The notes under the pieces were generated by a model. That model saw nothing but the letters and a program-made list of their open reading frames with translations, ran no database searches and was not told where the DNA came from. DNA of 23,528 bases from positions 1 through 23,528 of the forward strand of contig CANQER010000002.1 of NCBI GenBank assembly GCA_947595415.1. The letters run 5' to 3'. Shown piece after piece: positions 16,877-23,528 of this stretch; position 1 is the first letter of the stretch; each line of letters begins with the position of its first letter. The DNA comes from an uncultured Bacilli bacterium. GTDB lineage: Bacteria; Bacillota_I; Bacilli_A; RF39; UBA660. The position numbers were made by a program, and so were the translations under genes.

Positions 16877-17044
16877 ATGAAAGTAAAAATATTTGATGAA
16901 GGTCATGAAAAAGACCTAGAAGAAAGTATTAATGAATTTTTAAAAGACATAGATTATGTAATTGATATAAAATATCAAGTTGCAATAAGCGTATTTGCAG
17001 AAGAACAGGTATATTGTTTTTCAGCAATGGTATTGTACAAATAA
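16877..17044 (+). CDS. Small Cse60-like protein (sporulation protein Cse60 family)
   Basis: A 55-residue acidic protein, MKVKIFDEGHEKDLEESINE at the start and QVAISVFAEEQVYCFSAMVL near the end. This pattern of a short strand, a charged helix with INEFLK, then DIKYQ and a final CFSAMV(I/L)Y matches what I recall of the Cse60 family (PF10957), named for a Bacillus gene expressed in sporulation. Molecular function is unknown and homologues occur outside sporulating species. GGTGAT at 16868-16873 is three bases before the ATG; a TTG at 16847 in frame is less likely. The next gene's ribosome binding site overlaps its stop, so it heads the flippase-asnB transcript. The real gene is likely; the family name is from memory of the pattern. 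Confidence 0.65.
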   Translation: MKVKIFDEGHEKDLEESINEFLKDIDYVIDIKYQVAISVFAEEQVYCFSAMVLYK

Positions 17045-17055
17045 GGAAGTGAAAA

Positions 17056-18702
17056 ATGAAAAAAAACAGTTTTATGGAAGGGGCAATTATCGCAACTATT
17101 GGAATAGTTTTATGTAAAATAATTGGTCTTGTTTATGTAATTCCTTTTTATGCAATCATTGGTAAACAAGGGGGAGCTTTATATAGCTATGCCTATTCAA
17201 TATATGCAATATTCCTTGGAATATCAATAGGTGGTATTCCAGTAGCGATGAGTAAATTAATAAGTGAATACAATACTTTAAATTACCATTATACAAAACA
17301 AAAGGTATTTAAACTAGGTGCCTTGATAATTTCTGGAGTAGGTGTTATATCATTTTTAATTTTATTTATATTTGCTCCAGAAGTTGCCTATTTAATAATT
17401 GGCGATATCGAAGGAGGAAATACTAAAGAAAGTGTAACTATGGTTATACGAGTTGTATCAACAGCTTTATTAATCGTTCCTATCTTTAGTGTTACAAGAG
17501 GTTACCTTCAAGGACATAAAATGATGAGTATTCCTAGTATAAGTAATGTTATAGAACAATTCATACGAGTTATAGTTATCGTCCTTGGTAGTTATGTTAC
17601 ATTAAAAGTATTTAATCTATCTTTAGATACAGCTGTTGGAGTCGCAGTTTTTGGAGCTACAGCTGGAGCTATAATTGCTTATTTTTATATCATTTATAAG
17701 ATTAATAAAAATAAAAAAGCCTTAAATTATGATGCTAAAATAACTAGAGAAGAAGCAGGTATAACAACCAAATATTTAGTCAAAAAAATATTTTATTATG
17801 CTTTTCCCTTTATTTTCATAGATTTAGCTAAATCAGCTTATTCAATGGTTGATATTGTAATGGTAGTAAGAACCCTAGTAGGCCTTGGATACAATGTAGC
17901 AGATGCTGAAACAGCAGTAAGTGTTATTTGTACTTGGGCTTCTAAATTAAATATGATAGTAATTTCAATTGCCCTTGGAATTGCTACTAGTTTAATTCCT
18001 AACCTAACAAGTAGTCTAGTTAAAAAAGACTTTAAAGATATAAATTTTAAAGTCAATCAAGCATTACATGCATTACTATTCACAACTATACCAATGGCTA
18101 TAGGACTATGTTTTCTAGCTACACCAGTTTGGGTAGTTTTCTATGGCTATGATCCATTATCTATTTCAATGTTTAAATTGTTTGTTTTTAATGCTATAAC
18201 ATTTTCATTTTATACAGTCTTATTAGATATACTACAAACTTTAAACAACACCAAAGTAACTATTTTAGTTTTACTTGCTAACTTCTTTGGTAAAGTTATT
18301 TTAAACATTCCATTGATGTACTTATTCCATAATATAGGTCTTGGAGGTTTCTTTGGACCAATAGTAGCTATTCTTATAACTGAAACTGTATCTAGTTTAT
18401 TTGTTTTAAGATACTTAAAGAAAAAATACAACTTAAACTATCACAATAGTATTGTTGTGGGAATAAAGATAATTTTAATTTCTATCATAATGCTTTTAGT
18501 AATATCAATATTAGGTTTATTTGTAAATGTTGATGTAGTAACTAGAACATCCTCATTGTTTGTAATATGTTTATATACAATAATAGGGGGTATAGTATAC
18601 TTAGTTTTAAGTTACAAATTTGGAGTAGTTAAAGATGTATTTGGAGATAAACTAACAAATCAAATTAAAAAAATAGTAAGGAAGATAATATGTGTGGATT
18701 AA
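17056..18702 (+). CDS. MurJ/SpoVB-type polysaccharide or lipid II flippase (MOP superfamily)
   Basis: A 548-residue integral membrane protein with about 14 hydrophobic segments. The opening NSFMEGAIIATIGIVLCKIIGLVYVIPFY and the GGIPVAMSKLISEYN loop are typical of the Firmicutes SpoVB/YtgP (MurJ-like) group, as are RGYLQGHKMM (about residues 150-160) and a TLNNTKV-type motif in the second half. These proteins move undecaprenyl-linked precursors, including lipid II, across the membrane. Whether this copy is the vegetative MurJ or a SpoVB-like paralogue cannot be decided here. AAGGAAG (17043-17049) lies six bases before the ATG. The last 13 bases overlap the start of asnB, so the two are translationally coupled. 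The Cse60-like gene upstream hints at a sporulation-type ancestry, but housekeeping is equally possible. Confidence 0.9.
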   Translation: MKKNSFMEGAIIATIGIVLCKIIGLVYVIPFYAIIGKQGGALYSYAYSIYAIFLGISIGGIPVAMSKLISEYNTLNYHYTKQKVFKLGALIISGVGVISFLILFIFAPEVAYLIIGDIEGGNTKESVTMVIRVVSTALLIVPIFSVTRGYLQGHKMMSIPSISNVIEQFIRVIVIVLGSYVTLKVFNLSLDTAVGVAVFGATAGAIIAYFYIIYKINKNKKALNYDAKITREEAGITTKYLVKKIFYYAFPFIFIDLAKSAYSMVDIVMVVRTLVGLGYNVADAETAVSVICTWASKLNMIVISIALGIATSLIPNLTSSLVKKDFKDINFKVNQALHALLFTTIPMAIGLCFLATPVWVVFYGYDPLSISMFKLFVFNAITFSFYTVLLDILQTLNNTKVTILVLLANFFGKVILNIPLMYLFHNIGLGGFFGPIVAILITETVSSLFVLRYLKKKYNLNYHNSIVVGIKIILISIIMLLVISILGLFVNVDVVTRTSSLFVICLYTIIGGIVYLVLSYKFGVVKDVFGDKLTNQIKKIVRKIICVD

Positions 18703-20525
18703 CAGGATTTATAGATAAAAAAAGTAAAAAAGAAAAACAAGGTATTATCCAAAATATGAATGATCGTATTTCTCATAGAGGACCTGATAGTGAAGGTTAT
18801 TATATCGATAATAATGTAGCTTTAGGATTTAGAAGACTAAGTATTATTGATTTAAAAACAGGTGATCAACCTATCTATAACGAAAAAGAAGATATGGTTA
18901 TCCTTTTTAATGGGGAAATTTATAATTTTCAAGAATTAAAAACTGATTTAATTAGTAAAGGTCATATTTTTAATACTAATACTGATACAGAAGTAATCCT
19001 TCATGGTTATGAAGAGTATAAAGAAAAAATTCTTGATCGCTTGCGTGGTATGTTTGGATTTGTAATATGGGATAGAAAAAATAAACGACTATTTGGAGCT
19101 CGTGATATGTTTGGGATTAAACCAATGTATTATTATTTAAATGATGATCTATTTATGTTTGGTTCAGAAATTAAGTCATTTATGGCTCATCCAGATTTTA
19201 AAAAAGAATTAAATGAAAATTGTTTAAGACCATATTTAACTTTTCAGTATACACCCCTAGATGAAACTTTCTTTAAAAACGTATACAATCTAAAACCAGG
19301 TAGTTATTTTATCTATGAAAATGGTAAACTCGATATAAATACTTATTATGAAGTTAACTTTGACAGTGAAGATGATTCATTTGAAAAATATATGGATGAT
19401 ATTAAAGATGCTGTTAAAGAATCTGTTTGGGCTCATAAAATAAGTGATGTTAAAGTAGGATCTTTTCTATCTAGTGGTGTAGATTCTAGTTATATAACTG
19501 CTACTTTAATGCCAAACAAAACATTTACTGTAGGTTTTTCAAATAAACACTTTAGTGAAATTGAAGAAGCTAGTGCTTTATCTAATATTTTAAAAATAAA
19601 AAGTGTTAATAAAGTAATAACTGCAGATGATTTTTTCAGTGTTTGTAAGAAACTACAGTACTATTCAGATGAACCCCATGCTAACTTATCAGCTGTTCCT
19701 TTATATTTTTTATCAAAATTAGCTAGAAAACATGTCACAGTTGTTTTATCTGGTGAAGGAGCTGATGAACTATTTGGAGGGTATGCTAGTTATGGTCTTG
19801 TTAAGGAAGATTTAAAGTATCGTAAAATTCCTAAATTTATTCGTAAACCAATTGGTAAAATAGCTAAAAACTTAAATTCATTCCATGGTAAAAATTTCTT
19901 AGTTAGAAATGGTTTAGATGTAGAAGATTACTATATTGGTCAAGCTTTTATCTTTGACGAAAAAGAAAAAAAAGGTATTTTAAAACCTAAATATTTAAAA
20001 GGTTTAACATACAAACAAATAACCAAACCTTATTTTGATAAAGTAAAAGATAAAGATGATATAACTAAAATGCAATATCTAGATATGCATTTATGGCTTC
20101 CTCATGATATTTTACTTAAAGCTGATAAGATGACAATGGCTAATTCTTTAGAACTTAGAGTACCTTTTTTAGATCGAAAAATGATGAATCTTGCTTCTAA
20201 AATACCATCTAGTTATAAAATAAAAGATACTGAAACTAAATATATCTTTCGTAAGTGTAGTAAAGAAGTTTTACCAGATGAATGGGTACGTCGTCCTAAA
20301 TTAGGTTTTCCAGTTCCTTTTACAGATTGGCTAAAAGAAGATAAATATTACAATATTATAAAAGAAGAATTTCAAAATGATTATGTAAGTGAATTTTTCT
20401 ATCAAGATAGTATTATTGATCTACTTGATAAACATCATCAAAATAAGAAAAACAATGCTAGAAAAATATGGACTATTTATACATTCTTACTTTGGTATAA
20501 AGTATATTTTATTGAAAATTGGTGA
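18690..20525 (+). CDS. asnB: AsnB-type glutamine-hydrolysing asparagine synthetase
   Basis: A 611-residue class II amidotransferase. After Met removal Cys2 (MCGLTGF) is the glutaminase nucleophile, and the N-terminal domain has RGPDSEGYY, FRRLSIIDL and LFNGEIYNF. The C-terminal domain has the ATP pyrophosphatase loop SSGVDSS (261-267), LSGEGADELFGGY and LRVPFLDRKMM. Family reaction: aspartate plus ATP plus glutamine to asparagine. Some Firmicutes and actinobacterial members (B. subtilis AsnB, Corynebacterium LtsA) instead amidate diaminopimelate in peptidoglycan precursors, and the partnership here with a lipid II-type flippase keeps that option open. AAGGAAG five bases before ATG sets the start; the 5' end overlaps the flippase by 13 bases. 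It ends in TGA, which lies in the ribosome binding site of the next gene. Confidence 0.93.
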   Translation: MCGLTGFIDKKSKKEKQGIIQNMNDRISHRGPDSEGYYIDNNVALGFRRLSIIDLKTGDQPIYNEKEDMVILFNGEIYNFQELKTDLISKGHIFNTNTDTEVILHGYEEYKEKILDRLRGMFGFVIWDRKNKRLFGARDMFGIKPMYYYLNDDLFMFGSEIKSFMAHPDFKKELNENCLRPYLTFQYTPLDETFFKNVYNLKPGSYFIYENGKLDINTYYEVNFDSEDDSFEKYMDDIKDAVKESVWAHKISDVKVGSFLSSGVDSSYITATLMPNKTFTVGFSNKHFSEIEEASALSNILKIKSVNKVITADDFFSVCKKLQYYSDEPHANLSAVPLYFLSKLARKHVTVVLSGEGADELFGGYASYGLVKEDLKYRKIPKFIRKPIGKIAKNLNSFHGKNFLVRNGLDVEDYYIGQAFIFDEKEKKGILKPKYLKGLTYKQITKPYFDKVKDKDDITKMQYLDMHLWLPHDILLKADKMTMANSLELRVPFLDRKMMNLASKIPSSYKIKDTETKYIFRKCSKEVLPDEWVRRPKLGFPVPFTDWLKEDKYYNIIKEEFQNDYVSEFFYQDSIIDLLDKHHQNKKNNARKIWTIYTFLLWYKVYFIENW

Positions 20526-20529
20526 TATG

Positions 20530-21384
20530 ATGAATGATTTAGAAAGTTTATTAAAACGTATAAATCCTAAAATAAAAAATATCAATGATAGGTATAATTA
20601 TAATGATGAGTTAAAAAAACTTATGTATTTAATTATACCTTCTTTTATTATAAAATATGGATATAAATTAGAAAATGAAATAATTGAATGTTTTAATAGT
20701 ATTCCTATTGTAATAAGTAATAAAGTAGATAAAAATGTTATGGCTTATTTTAAAAGAACTTTAGATACTAACTTTAATATTCATAAAATGGTTGTTTTAA
20801 ATAATTACAATAGTATTAGTGAAGTAAAACTACTAGATAGTTTAATCCATGAATTTAATCATGCTATAAATAGTTATAAAAAAGAGTTAAAAATAGACGA
20901 TAATATGATTGTTTTAAGATCTGGTTTAAGTAGTGTTTATTACGATAAAAACAATTTAGAAAGAAAAGCTATTTTAAAAAATCTTTATTTAGAAGAAGTA
21001 ATAAATACAATTCAAACAGAACAAATCTTACAAATATTAAGTAAGACATTTAACTATAATATTTATAATTATCAATCTAATGCTTATCTTCTTCAAACAA
21101 CTATTTGTAAAAAATTAACTTTAAATAAAACATTTATAAGTACTTTATCTGATTTAAGATTTAAAGGTGATATTGATGATATTAGTTATTGGTTTGATAG
21201 TATTACTAATATTAAAGGTAGTTTTGATGAGTTGTCTAGTTTATTAGATGATACTTTAAACCTTGAAAAAACTATGACTAAAAATAAACTAAAAAATAGA
21301 TTAATCATAAATAAAATAAAAAAGAAAATTGAAAAGGTATTAAAAATAGTAGACATATTTGATAAAAACACCATCTATAAATAA
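20530..21384 (+). CDS. Unrecognised protein with HEFNH zinc-peptidase-like motif
   Basis: I do not recognise this 284-residue protein. It has no signal peptide or membrane helix and is rich in Lys, Asn and Ile. The clear feature is LIHEFNHAIN with H107-E108-x2-H111, an HExxH zinc motif on a predicted helix. E155 or E156 (YLEEVINTIQTEQ), about 45 residues further on, could be the third ligand as in gluzincins. The C-terminus is a basic helical tail. The start at 20530 is used because GGTGA (20521-20525) is four bases before it; ATG 20527 is also possible. The gene begins four bases after asnB's stop, so it belongs to the flippase-asnB transcript. A cytoplasmic metallopeptidase is a reasonable guess; a degenerate, non-catalytic relative cannot be excluded. 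Confidence 0.6.
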   Translation: MNDLESLLKRINPKIKNINDRYNYNDELKKLMYLIIPSFIIKYGYKLENEIIECFNSIPIVISNKVDKNVMAYFKRTLDTNFNIHKMVVLNNYNSISEVKLLDSLIHEFNHAINSYKKELKIDDNMIVLRSGLSSVYYDKNNLERKAILKNLYLEEVINTIQTEQILQILSKTFNYNIYNYQSNAYLLQTTICKKLTLNKTFISTLSDLRFKGDIDDISYWFDSITNIKGSFDELSSLLDDTLNLEKTMTKNKLKNRLIINKIKKKIEKVLKIVDIFDKNTIYK

Positions 21385-21396
21385 TTTCATAATTTC

Positions 21397-21448
21397 CCAC
21401 AATTATTTCAAAATATATACATAATGTTTTTGTACAATGTTATTGTGG
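21397..21448. repeat. Inverted repeat CCACAAT-N38-ATTGTGG
   Basis: CCACAAT (21397-21403) and its exact reverse complement ATTGTGG (21442-21448) are separated by 38 bases. The right arm runs into the GGAGG ribosome binding site of the small peptide frame at 21458. A weak -10 (TACAAT, 21433-21438) lies between the arms. It may be an operator pair or an RNA stem covering the ribosome binding site. Confidence 0.4.
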
Positions 21449-21457
21449 AGGTGGTAA

Positions 21458-21496
21458 ATGAGAAAAAAAGAAATTATAAAAAAAGGTAGGTGGTAA
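21458..21496 (+). CDS. Twelve-codon cationic peptide frame ahead of the two-component system
   Basis: ATG at 21458 opens MRKKEIIKKGRW followed by TAA (21494-21496). GGAGG at 21447-21451, six bases before the ATG, is one of the best ribosome binding sites in the window, and this is the main reason to take so short a frame seriously. The peptide has six basic residues and one acidic, a hydrophobic pair in the middle and a C-terminal Trp. There is no signal peptide. It lies 40 bases before the response-regulator gene. It could be a leader peptide, a small regulatory or signalling peptide, or a chance frame; no family is known to me. Confidence 0.35.
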   Translation: MRKKEIIKKGRW

Positions 21497-21509
21497 ATTT
21501 AATAGATAG

Positions 21510-21518
21510 TGTTATACT
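21510..21518 (+). promoter_or_regulatory. Extended -10 promoter before the response regulator
   Basis: TGT followed by TATACT (21513-21518) is a perfect extended -10, identical to the nine bases at 10148-10156. No good -35 is visible. Transcription would begin near 21525, at the GAGGTG ribosome binding site, so the leader would be very short. Direct repeats AGGTGGTAAAT at 21449-21459 and 21488-21498 lie upstream. Confidence 0.5.
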
Positions 21519-21536
21519 AATAATGAGGTGTAGCTA

Positions 21537-22193
21537 ATGTATAAAATTTGTTTAGTTGAAGATGAAAAGGATCTAAATGATTTAATAAAAACCTATTTAG
21601 AAAAAGAAGGGTATGAAGTAATTAGTTTTATTGATGGTAATGAAGCTATAAAACATACTACTTCGAAGATTCATTTATGGATATTAGATATTATGCTAGG
21701 AAGTTCTGTAAGTGGTTATGATATAATCAAAAAAATTCGTGAAAATGACGCTAACGTTCCTGTTATTTTCACCTCAGCTCGTGATCAAGATATTGATAAA
21801 ATAATTGGTTTAGAGCTTGGTAGTGATGATTATATAACTAAGCCATATTCACCAAAAGAACTAGTTCTTAGAGTAAATAATATCATAAAAAGGGTTTATA
21901 CTAAATCATCCTTAAAGATAAATTACGAATCTTATGTTATTGATGTTGACAAAAGAATTGTTTTAGATAATGATAAAGAAATTCTTTTAACTACTTTAGA
22001 ATTTGATTTATTATTGATGTTTTTAAACCATCGTAAAAAATCATTCAGTCGTGAAGATATTTTAAAACAAATTTGGGGCAATGATTATTTTGGAAGTGAT
22101 CGTGTAGTCGATGACTTAGTAAGAAGGTTGCGTAAAAAAATGCCTAAAATTCATATAAATACAATCTATGGATTTGGATATCGTTTTGTATGA
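21537..22193 (+). CDS. OmpR/PhoB-family response regulator
   Basis: A 218-residue DNA-binding response regulator. The receiver domain (about 1-118) has the acidic pocket (VEDEKD), phospho-acceptor D51 in LWILDIML, the conserved Ser/Thr in VIFTSARD and Lys in YITKPYSPKEL. The C-terminal winged helix (about 125-218) has LTTLEFDLLLMFLNHRKKSFSREDILKQIWG, VVDDLVRRLRKKM and a terminal IYGFGYRF, all typical of OmpR-type effectors. GAGGTG at 21525-21530, six bases before ATG 21537, sets the start. Its TGA overlaps the kinase start (ATGA), so the pair is translationally coupled. Targets are not shown here; no transporter or resistance gene adjoins within the window. Confidence 0.96.
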   Translation: MYKICLVEDEKDLNDLIKTYLEKEGYEVISFIDGNEAIKHTTSKIHLWILDIMLGSSVSGYDIIKKIRENDANVPVIFTSARDQDIDKIIGLELGSDDYITKPYSPKELVLRVNNIIKRVYTKSSLKINYESYVIDVDKRIVLDNDKEILLTTLEFDLLLMFLNHRKKSFSREDILKQIWGNDYFGSDRVVDDLVRRLRKKMPKIHINTIYGFGYRFV

Positions 22194-23452
22194 AACCACT
22201 AAAAAACACCCTATATAAACAACTCCTATCAATAGGGGCATTAATTACAGGAATAATATTTATTACTTTGGGATTACTCCTACCTAAAGTATTAGCTCCT
22301 ATTTATGAAAAAAGCATTTATGATTATTTAAGTAAACCTTTAGATTTCATTGGTTACAATTTTGAAAATCAAAACATAAATTCTGATATAGCTTATTTAT
22401 ATGTAAAAACAGATGGGAATATTTTAACTTCATCTAATATAAAAAATGTTATTAAAGAAGAACCTAAACAAATTTTAAAACAAATAAAAAATGAAAATGG
22501 CAAATTTTATTATCAAGGTAGATTGTATTACTACTATACAACTAGTATTGATAATATATCTAAAATCGCCATTACTAATGATGAATATTTAAATCATTTA
22601 AAAAAAGATGTATTATATACTATATTTCCTATTTTACTTTTTGCTTTGATATTAATTTCAACAATAATCCTACTTTGGTCTAGAAATTTAATATCAAAAA
22701 TCGAACACCTTAAACAAAAAGTTGATAATTTAGATAACGATGACTATATTGACAATTATAACTATGATGTTGATGATGAACTTAAAGTTTTGTCACAAGC
22801 TATAGACAATATGAAAGAAAACTTAAAAAAACAAGAAGAGTATAAAAATCAAATGTATCAAAATATTTCACATGATTTTAAAACTCCTCTCACTGTAATA
22901 AAATCATATATAGAAGCTACCTATGATGGAACTAAAAAACCAGAAGATAGCTTGGCTGTTATAAAAGAACAGGTTGATAAATTGGAATTAAAAGTACACT
23001 CCTTACTATATTTGAATAAATTAAATTATTTTAAAGATTCTAATAATACATTTGACATGGTTGACATTAAAGATGTTATAAGTAAGTCAGTAAGTAAATT
23101 TAAAGTAATTAGAAAGGATATTAAATGGCAAATTAAATTTATGGATTCTAATCTAAATTTTAGAGGAACTTTTGATATTTGGGAAACTATTATAGATAAT
23201 CTTTTAAACAACTTTATGAGATATGCTAAAAGTAGTATTAAAATAACTATTAAAAATGGAAAGATAACTTTATATAATGATGGACCTAATATTGATGAGG
23301 AACTTGTGAATGATATTTTTACTCCTTATCGAAAGGGGATAAATGGTCAATTTGGGTTAGGTTTGTCGATTGTGTCTAAATCAACTAATTTGCTCGGATA
23401 TGAAATTAGTGTTAAAAACACGAAATCAGGTGTTAGTTTTATCATAAAATAA
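22190..23452 (+). CDS. Membrane sensor histidine kinase
   Basis: A 420-residue kinase partner of the preceding regulator. TM1 at about 11-34 and TM2 at 141-163 enclose an extracellular sensor of about 105 residues, which has no cysteines and several Tyr in YYQGRLYYYYTTS. A HAMP-like linker follows, unusually acidic (DNDDYIDNYNYDVDDE). The HisKA domain has H228 in ISHDFKTPLTVIKSYIEA. The HATPase domain shows the N box (IIDNLLNNFMRYA), a G1-like region LYNDGPNIDEEL and the G2 region GQFGLGLSIV. Start ATG overlaps the regulator's stop. The overall form, with a short kinase, one extracellular loop and OmpR partner, is common in envelope-stress and peptide-sensing systems of Firmicutes, but the signal is not known. 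A hairpin starts in its stop codon, and a strong terminator follows. Confidence 0.95.
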   Translation: MKPLKNTLYKQLLSIGALITGIIFITLGLLLPKVLAPIYEKSIYDYLSKPLDFIGYNFENQNINSDIAYLYVKTDGNILTSSNIKNVIKEEPKQILKQIKNENGKFYYQGRLYYYYTTSIDNISKIAITNDEYLNHLKKDVLYTIFPILLFALILISTIILLWSRNLISKIEHLKQKVDNLDNDDYIDNYNYDVDDELKVLSQAIDNMKENLKKQEEYKNQMYQNISHDFKTPLTVIKSYIEATYDGTKKPEDSLAVIKEQVDKLELKVHSLLYLNKLNYFKDSNNTFDMVDIKDVISKSVSKFKVIRKDIKWQIKFMDSNLNFRGTFDIWETIIDNLLNNFMRYAKSSIKITIKNGKITLYNDGPNIDEELVNDIFTPYRKGINGQFGLGLSIVSKSTNLLGYEISVKNTKSGVSFIIK

Positions 23453-23516
23453 GCATTTATTGCTTATTTCAGACTGTTGACAAAAGAAATTTTGCTAATA
23501 GTCTTTTTATTTTTTA
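23447..23516 (+). terminator. Tandem hairpins and strong terminator after the histidine kinase
   Basis: First, AAATAAGCA (23447-23455, containing the stop codon) pairs with TGCTTATTT (23461-23469). Then a 15-pair stem (23471-23485 with 23490-23504, one mismatch and two G-T pairs) closes on a GAAA tetraloop. It is followed by TTTT-A-TTTTTT. The second hairpin is an excellent intrinsic terminator. Confidence 0.9.
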
Positions 23517-23528
23517 AAAAATGTATTA

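Noticed and set aside
20389..20529. Start of the HEFNH gene at 20389, inside asnB
   Set aside because: It would overlap asnB by more than 130 bases in another frame; a correctly spaced GGTGA lies just before 20530.

Overview
The window comes from the chromosome of a very AT-rich, cell-walled member of the Bacillota, most likely an uncultured gut Bacilli lineage. The evidence is the low GC (well under 35% by eye), strong GGAGG/AAGGAAG ribosome binding sites, an hrcA-grpE-dnaK-dnaJ heat-shock cluster, a YqeG phosphatase, a VanW protein, peptidoglycan genes, and pilin-like proteins with bacilli-style leaders. TGA is used as a stop (asparagine synthetase, YgjP-like protein, response regulator) and Trp is TGG. 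This is therefore genetic code 11, not the Mycoplasma code. No tRNA, rRNA, CRISPR array, insertion sequence or phage gene was seen, and no gene-free stretch exceeds 300 bases. The longest is 12282-12525, and it is full of signals.

Layout. (1) 2-5951: the 3' part of hrcA, then grpE, dnaK, an inserted oligoendopeptidase F gene (pepF) and dnaJ, ending at a small terminator. (2) 5968-6468, minus strand: a UPF0316/DUF2179 membrane protein. (3) 6594-10111: an alpha/beta hydrolase, a MurF-type ligase whose usual N-terminal domain is replaced by membrane helices, and D-Ala-D-Ala ligase, ended by a terminator. (4) 10148-12312: a new promoter with a structured leader, then a TIM-barrel protein of unknown substrate, YqeG and VanW, then a terminator. 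(5) 12327-14911: a strong promoter, a short open frame containing a run of nine G, an intrinsic terminator, then a 781-residue prepilin-like surface protein with Fn3/Ig-like repeats and an FGE/C-type-lectin-like tip. (6) 14915-16825: a YgjP-like metallopeptidase and a secreted coiled-coil/M23 peptidoglycan hydrolase. (7) 16829-21384: a Cse60-like small protein, a MurJ/SpoVB-type flippase, an AsnB-type amidotransferase and an unrecognised HEFNH putative metallopeptidase, tightly packed. (8) 21397-23516: an inverted repeat, a 12-codon cationic peptide frame with a near-ideal ribosome binding site, an OmpR-family response regulator and its histidine kinase, then a strong terminator.

How the parts fit. 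Two themes dominate: protein quality control (HrcA, GrpE, DnaK, DnaJ, PepF) and cell-envelope building and remodelling (MurF-like, Ddl, VanW, MurJ/SpoVB-like, possibly AsnB, M23 hydrolase, pilin-like adhesin, sensor kinase). The most unusual locus is 12327-14911. There a promoter, a homopolymer-bearing leader frame and a terminator precede a mosaic surface protein, which is the arrangement expected of a phase-variable or attenuated adhesin. Secondary points of interest are the hairpin between a Shine-Dalgarno sequence and the pepF start, the membrane-anchored MurF, the cysteine-rich start of GrpE, and the tiny peptide frame ahead of the two-component system.
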